Assembly (NCBI RefSeq): GCF_000966195.1
Contig: NZ_LAHL01000013.1
Coordinates: 1 to 64,000, forward strand
DNA: 64,000 nt
Direction of reading: 5' to 3'
Source of the DNA: Domibacillus robiginosus
GTDB lineage: Bacteria; Bacillota; Bacilli; Bacillales; Domibacillaceae
In this document: positions 62,675 through 64,000 of the stretch, piece by piece
Position numbering within the stretch: position 1 is the first letter of the stretch
Layout: every line of letters begins with the position of its first letter
Notes under the pieces: generated by a model
Told to the model about the DNA's origin: nothing
The model's database searches: none
Seen by the model: the letters and a program-made list of their open reading frames with translations, nothing else
Made by a program: the position numbers and the translations under genes

Positions 62675-62995
62675 ATGCAGCATGTAACCTCATACACGGA
62701 ATTTTCAGATATTCTTTTATCCAGCGAAGCCGTGCTGCTTTATGTTTCAAGCCCCGGCTGCTCTGTTTGTCATGCTTTGCTTCCGCAGGTCAAAGCGCTT
62801 ATGCAGGAGTTTCCATACGTCAAAATGGTTTACGCAAATACAGGAATCGCCCCAGATATTGCCGGCCAGCTTACTGTTTTTTCTGTGCCAGCTGTTCTTT
62901 TCTTTTTAAAAAGCAGGGAACGATTCCGCGTTGTGCGTTTTGTTCCAATCGGAGGATTAAGAGAAAGTATTACTAATGCTTTAAAAATAATTTGA
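62675..62995 (+). CDS. Thioredoxin-like protein with a CSVC active site
   Basis: A 106-residue thioredoxin fold with the redox motif CSVC in place of CGPC (residues 28-31, SPGCSVCHALLP), the cis-proline in FSVPAV and a final GGL segment. It is more like the YdfQ/YtpP thioredoxin-like proteins than true thioredoxin. The ATG at 62675 is chosen because AAGGAG is 8 bp upstream; a GTG nine bases earlier overlaps this site. It is divergent from queF, and no redox partner gene is adjacent. Confidence 0.82.
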   Translation: MQHVTSYTEFSDILLSSEAVLLYVSSPGCSVCHALLPQVKALMQEFPYVKMVYANTGIAPDIAGQLTVFSVPAVLFFLKSRERFRVVRFVPIGGLRESITNALKII

Positions 62996-63051
62996 CAAAA
63001 AATTATGAAATACTTCACAATAAAGAGTGAGGATTGAAAGGAGAGAATACA

Positions 63052-63627
63052 GTGACATTATTAAAAGACATTTTGGCGTTTAACGAAACATTTGTAGAAA
63101 ACAAAGAATATGAAAAATTTGAGACAACAAAGTTCCCGGATAAGCGCGTCGTCATTTTAACGTGCATGGATACACGCCTTGTTGAACTTGTAACCGAAGC
63201 AATGAATTTTAAAAATGGAGATGTAAAAATCGTTCGTAACGCCGGCGCGATCGTCAATCATCCGTTCGGATCGATTATGCGAAGCCTGCTGGTTGCTGTG
63301 TATCAGCTTCAAGCGGACGAAGTATTGATCGTAGGGCATCATGATTGCGGTATGGGTTCTCTCTCAAGCGAGGTCATTATTGATGCAATGAAGGAACGGG
63401 GCATCCAGCAGGAAGTAGTGGATACACTTCGCAACTCTGGAATTGAAGTAGATAAATGGCTGAGCGGTTTCAGCAGCGTCGAAGAAAGTGTAGCACACAG
63501 TGTGAAAATGGTTAAAACACATCCATTAATGGTAGATACCATCCCGGTTCACGGACTGGTGATCGACCCGGCAACTGGCAAGCTCGATCTTGTTGTGGAT
63601 GGATACAAAAAAGAAGCGGCCCTATAA
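63052..63627 (+). CDS. ytiB: Beta-class carbonic anhydrase (YtiB)
   Basis: A 191-residue beta carbonic anhydrase that interconverts CO2 and bicarbonate. Zinc ligands are Cys38, Asp40 (with Arg42) in LTCMDTRL, and His/Cys in VGHHDCGMG. It follows YtiB of Bacillus closely. The start is GTG at 63052, 9 bp after GGAG; an ATG at 63034 overlaps that site. Bicarbonate is needed for carboxylases and carbamoyl phosphate, and argF lies elsewhere in the window. Confidence 0.93.
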   Translation: MTLLKDILAFNETFVENKEYEKFETTKFPDKRVVILTCMDTRLVELVTEAMNFKNGDVKIVRNAGAIVNHPFGSIMRSLLVAVYQLQADEVLIVGHHDCGMGSLSSEVIIDAMKERGIQQEVVDTLRNSGIEVDKWLSGFSSVEESVAHSVKMVKTHPLMVDTIPVHGLVIDPATGKLDLVVDGYKKEAAL

Positions 63628-63641
63628 GCCGCTTCTTTTTA
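63611..63641 (+). terminator. Terminator after ytiB
   Basis: AGAAGCGGC and GCCGCTTCT form a perfect 9-bp stem with a 7-nt loop, followed by T residues. The left arm overlaps the last codons of the gene. Confidence 0.9.
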
Positions 63642-63737
63642 CGGTTTTAACACGACTTTTATGCAGTCATCCGTTTTTGTATCAAACAATTCATAGCCTT
63701 TTTTGGCTTGATCGAGCCGCAAAATACGAGGAATCAT
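63639..63737 (-). pseudogene. 3' remnant of a zinc alcohol dehydrogenase gene
   Basis: A 32-codon piece ends with GYELFDTKTDDCIKVVLKP and a stop. This is the usual C terminus of zinc-dependent medium-chain dehydrogenases such as glutathione-dependent formaldehyde dehydrogenase. No catalytic or coenzyme domain lies upstream: the sequence before residue 1 is stop-filled. It is a leftover of a deleted or displaced gene. Confidence 0.8.
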
Positions 63738-63851
63738 TTAAGGCAGCACAGGTTTCTGGAACTGTATGAATTAATCGTTTTTAAAAAACTTTGAACGACA
63801 AAGTCTGCTTTATTAGCAATAAACAAGGCTTTTATTCAGCTTTAAAACGAT

Positions 63852-63887
63852 AAAAAAACTGCCGACAGCACATTCGGCAGTTTTTAT
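63852..63887 (-). terminator. Terminator for the gene at the right edge
   Basis: AAAAACTGCCGA and TCGGCAGTTTTT form a perfect 12-bp stem with an 8-nt loop, bidirectional in appearance. Confidence 0.92.
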
Positions 63888-63895
63888 TTCTTTCT

Positions 63896-64000
63896 TTATA
63901 CAGAGCGGTTCCAGTGGCGGTGTTCAGCAAGAGCAGCGAGGAAGGTGTCTGCATAACCCTCAGATGGCGATGCTTCTGCTACTACGCCCGGATCACCAGG
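63896..64000 (-). CDS. Partial gene: C terminus, possibly large-subunit catalase
   Basis: The minus strand gives a 34-codon C terminus ending DTFLAALAEHRHWNRSV and a stop codon. The pattern ALAEHRHW at the very end is reminiscent of the DJ-1/GATase-like tail of large-subunit (KatE type) catalases, but this is too short for certainty. The rest of the gene lies outside the window. Confidence 0.4.
   Translation of the reverse strand, partial: PGDPGVVAEASPSEGYADTFLAALAEHRHWNRSV

Overview
The window is about 64 kb of a chromosome from a motile, spore-forming, Gram-positive member of the Bacillaceae. The gene set and local order match the Bacillus type: perR-ygzB-ygxA, bcp, gsaB and ygaC-E; fabL-mutY-yfhP-yfhJ-yfhH-recX-yfhF; pdaA, yfkE, yfkH, yfkK and yfkM; gltC/gltAB; mreBH; yitJ-metH behind a SAM riboswitch. 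Bacillus-type promoters for SigA, SigB, SigD and possibly SigG can be read directly, with operators for PerR, Fur, NsrR and GltC. Spore genes are a gamma-type SASP and the cortex enzyme gene pdaA. No tRNA, rRNA, CRISPR array, phage or transposase gene was found.

Layout. 0-9 kb: PerR peroxide regulation, a peroxiredoxin, a spare heme-pathway aminotransferase, an ABC exporter and spore protein SspE. 9-16 kb: enoyl-ACP reductase FabL, MutY, RecX, small yfh genes and an rRNA methyltransferase. 16-27 kb: PdaA, class I fumarase, Ca2+/H+ antiporter, the iron-efflux ATPase PfeT (exact PerR box plus near-exact Fur box), membrane and stress proteins, an amino-acid symporter and a chemoreceptor. 27-32 kb: SigB-driven general stress protein 18; SigD-driven motAB divergent from a c-di-GMP phosphodiesterase; hmp/nsrR with an NsrR operator between them. 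32-45 kb: aminopeptidase, glutamate synthase and its LysR regulator, a second LysR regulator, ornithine carbamoyltransferase, a thioesterase and MreBH. 45-56 kb: a decayed nitric oxide synthase, an SdpR/SdpI-like pair without toxin genes, methionine/folate genes, an MMPL exporter with its TetR regulator, and a truncated flavoprotein. 56-64 kb: cold-shock protein, small proteins, an erythromycin-esterase-like protein, an M50-type membrane protease, a PatA-like aminotransferase lying between queF and a decayed copy of the queF 3' end, a thioredoxin-like protein, a carbonic anhydrase, an alcohol dehydrogenase remnant, and the 3' end of a gene that runs off the window.

Shared themes are redox and metal stress (PerR, Bcp, PfeT, NsrR/Hmp, lost NOS) and one-carbon/nitrogen metabolism (GltAB, ArgF, YitJ, MetH). 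The most unusual structure is a 144-bp, imperfectly self-complementary repeat present twice (14395-14538 and 55566-55709, about 92% identical by hand alignment). Each copy sits inside a terminator whose whole hairpin is duplicated on both sides, and the hairpin sequence differs between the two loci. This looks like a non-coding mobile element that targets terminators. Also worth attention are three tandem hairpins with a shared ATTGGAG loop after argF, and the 3' queF duplication.
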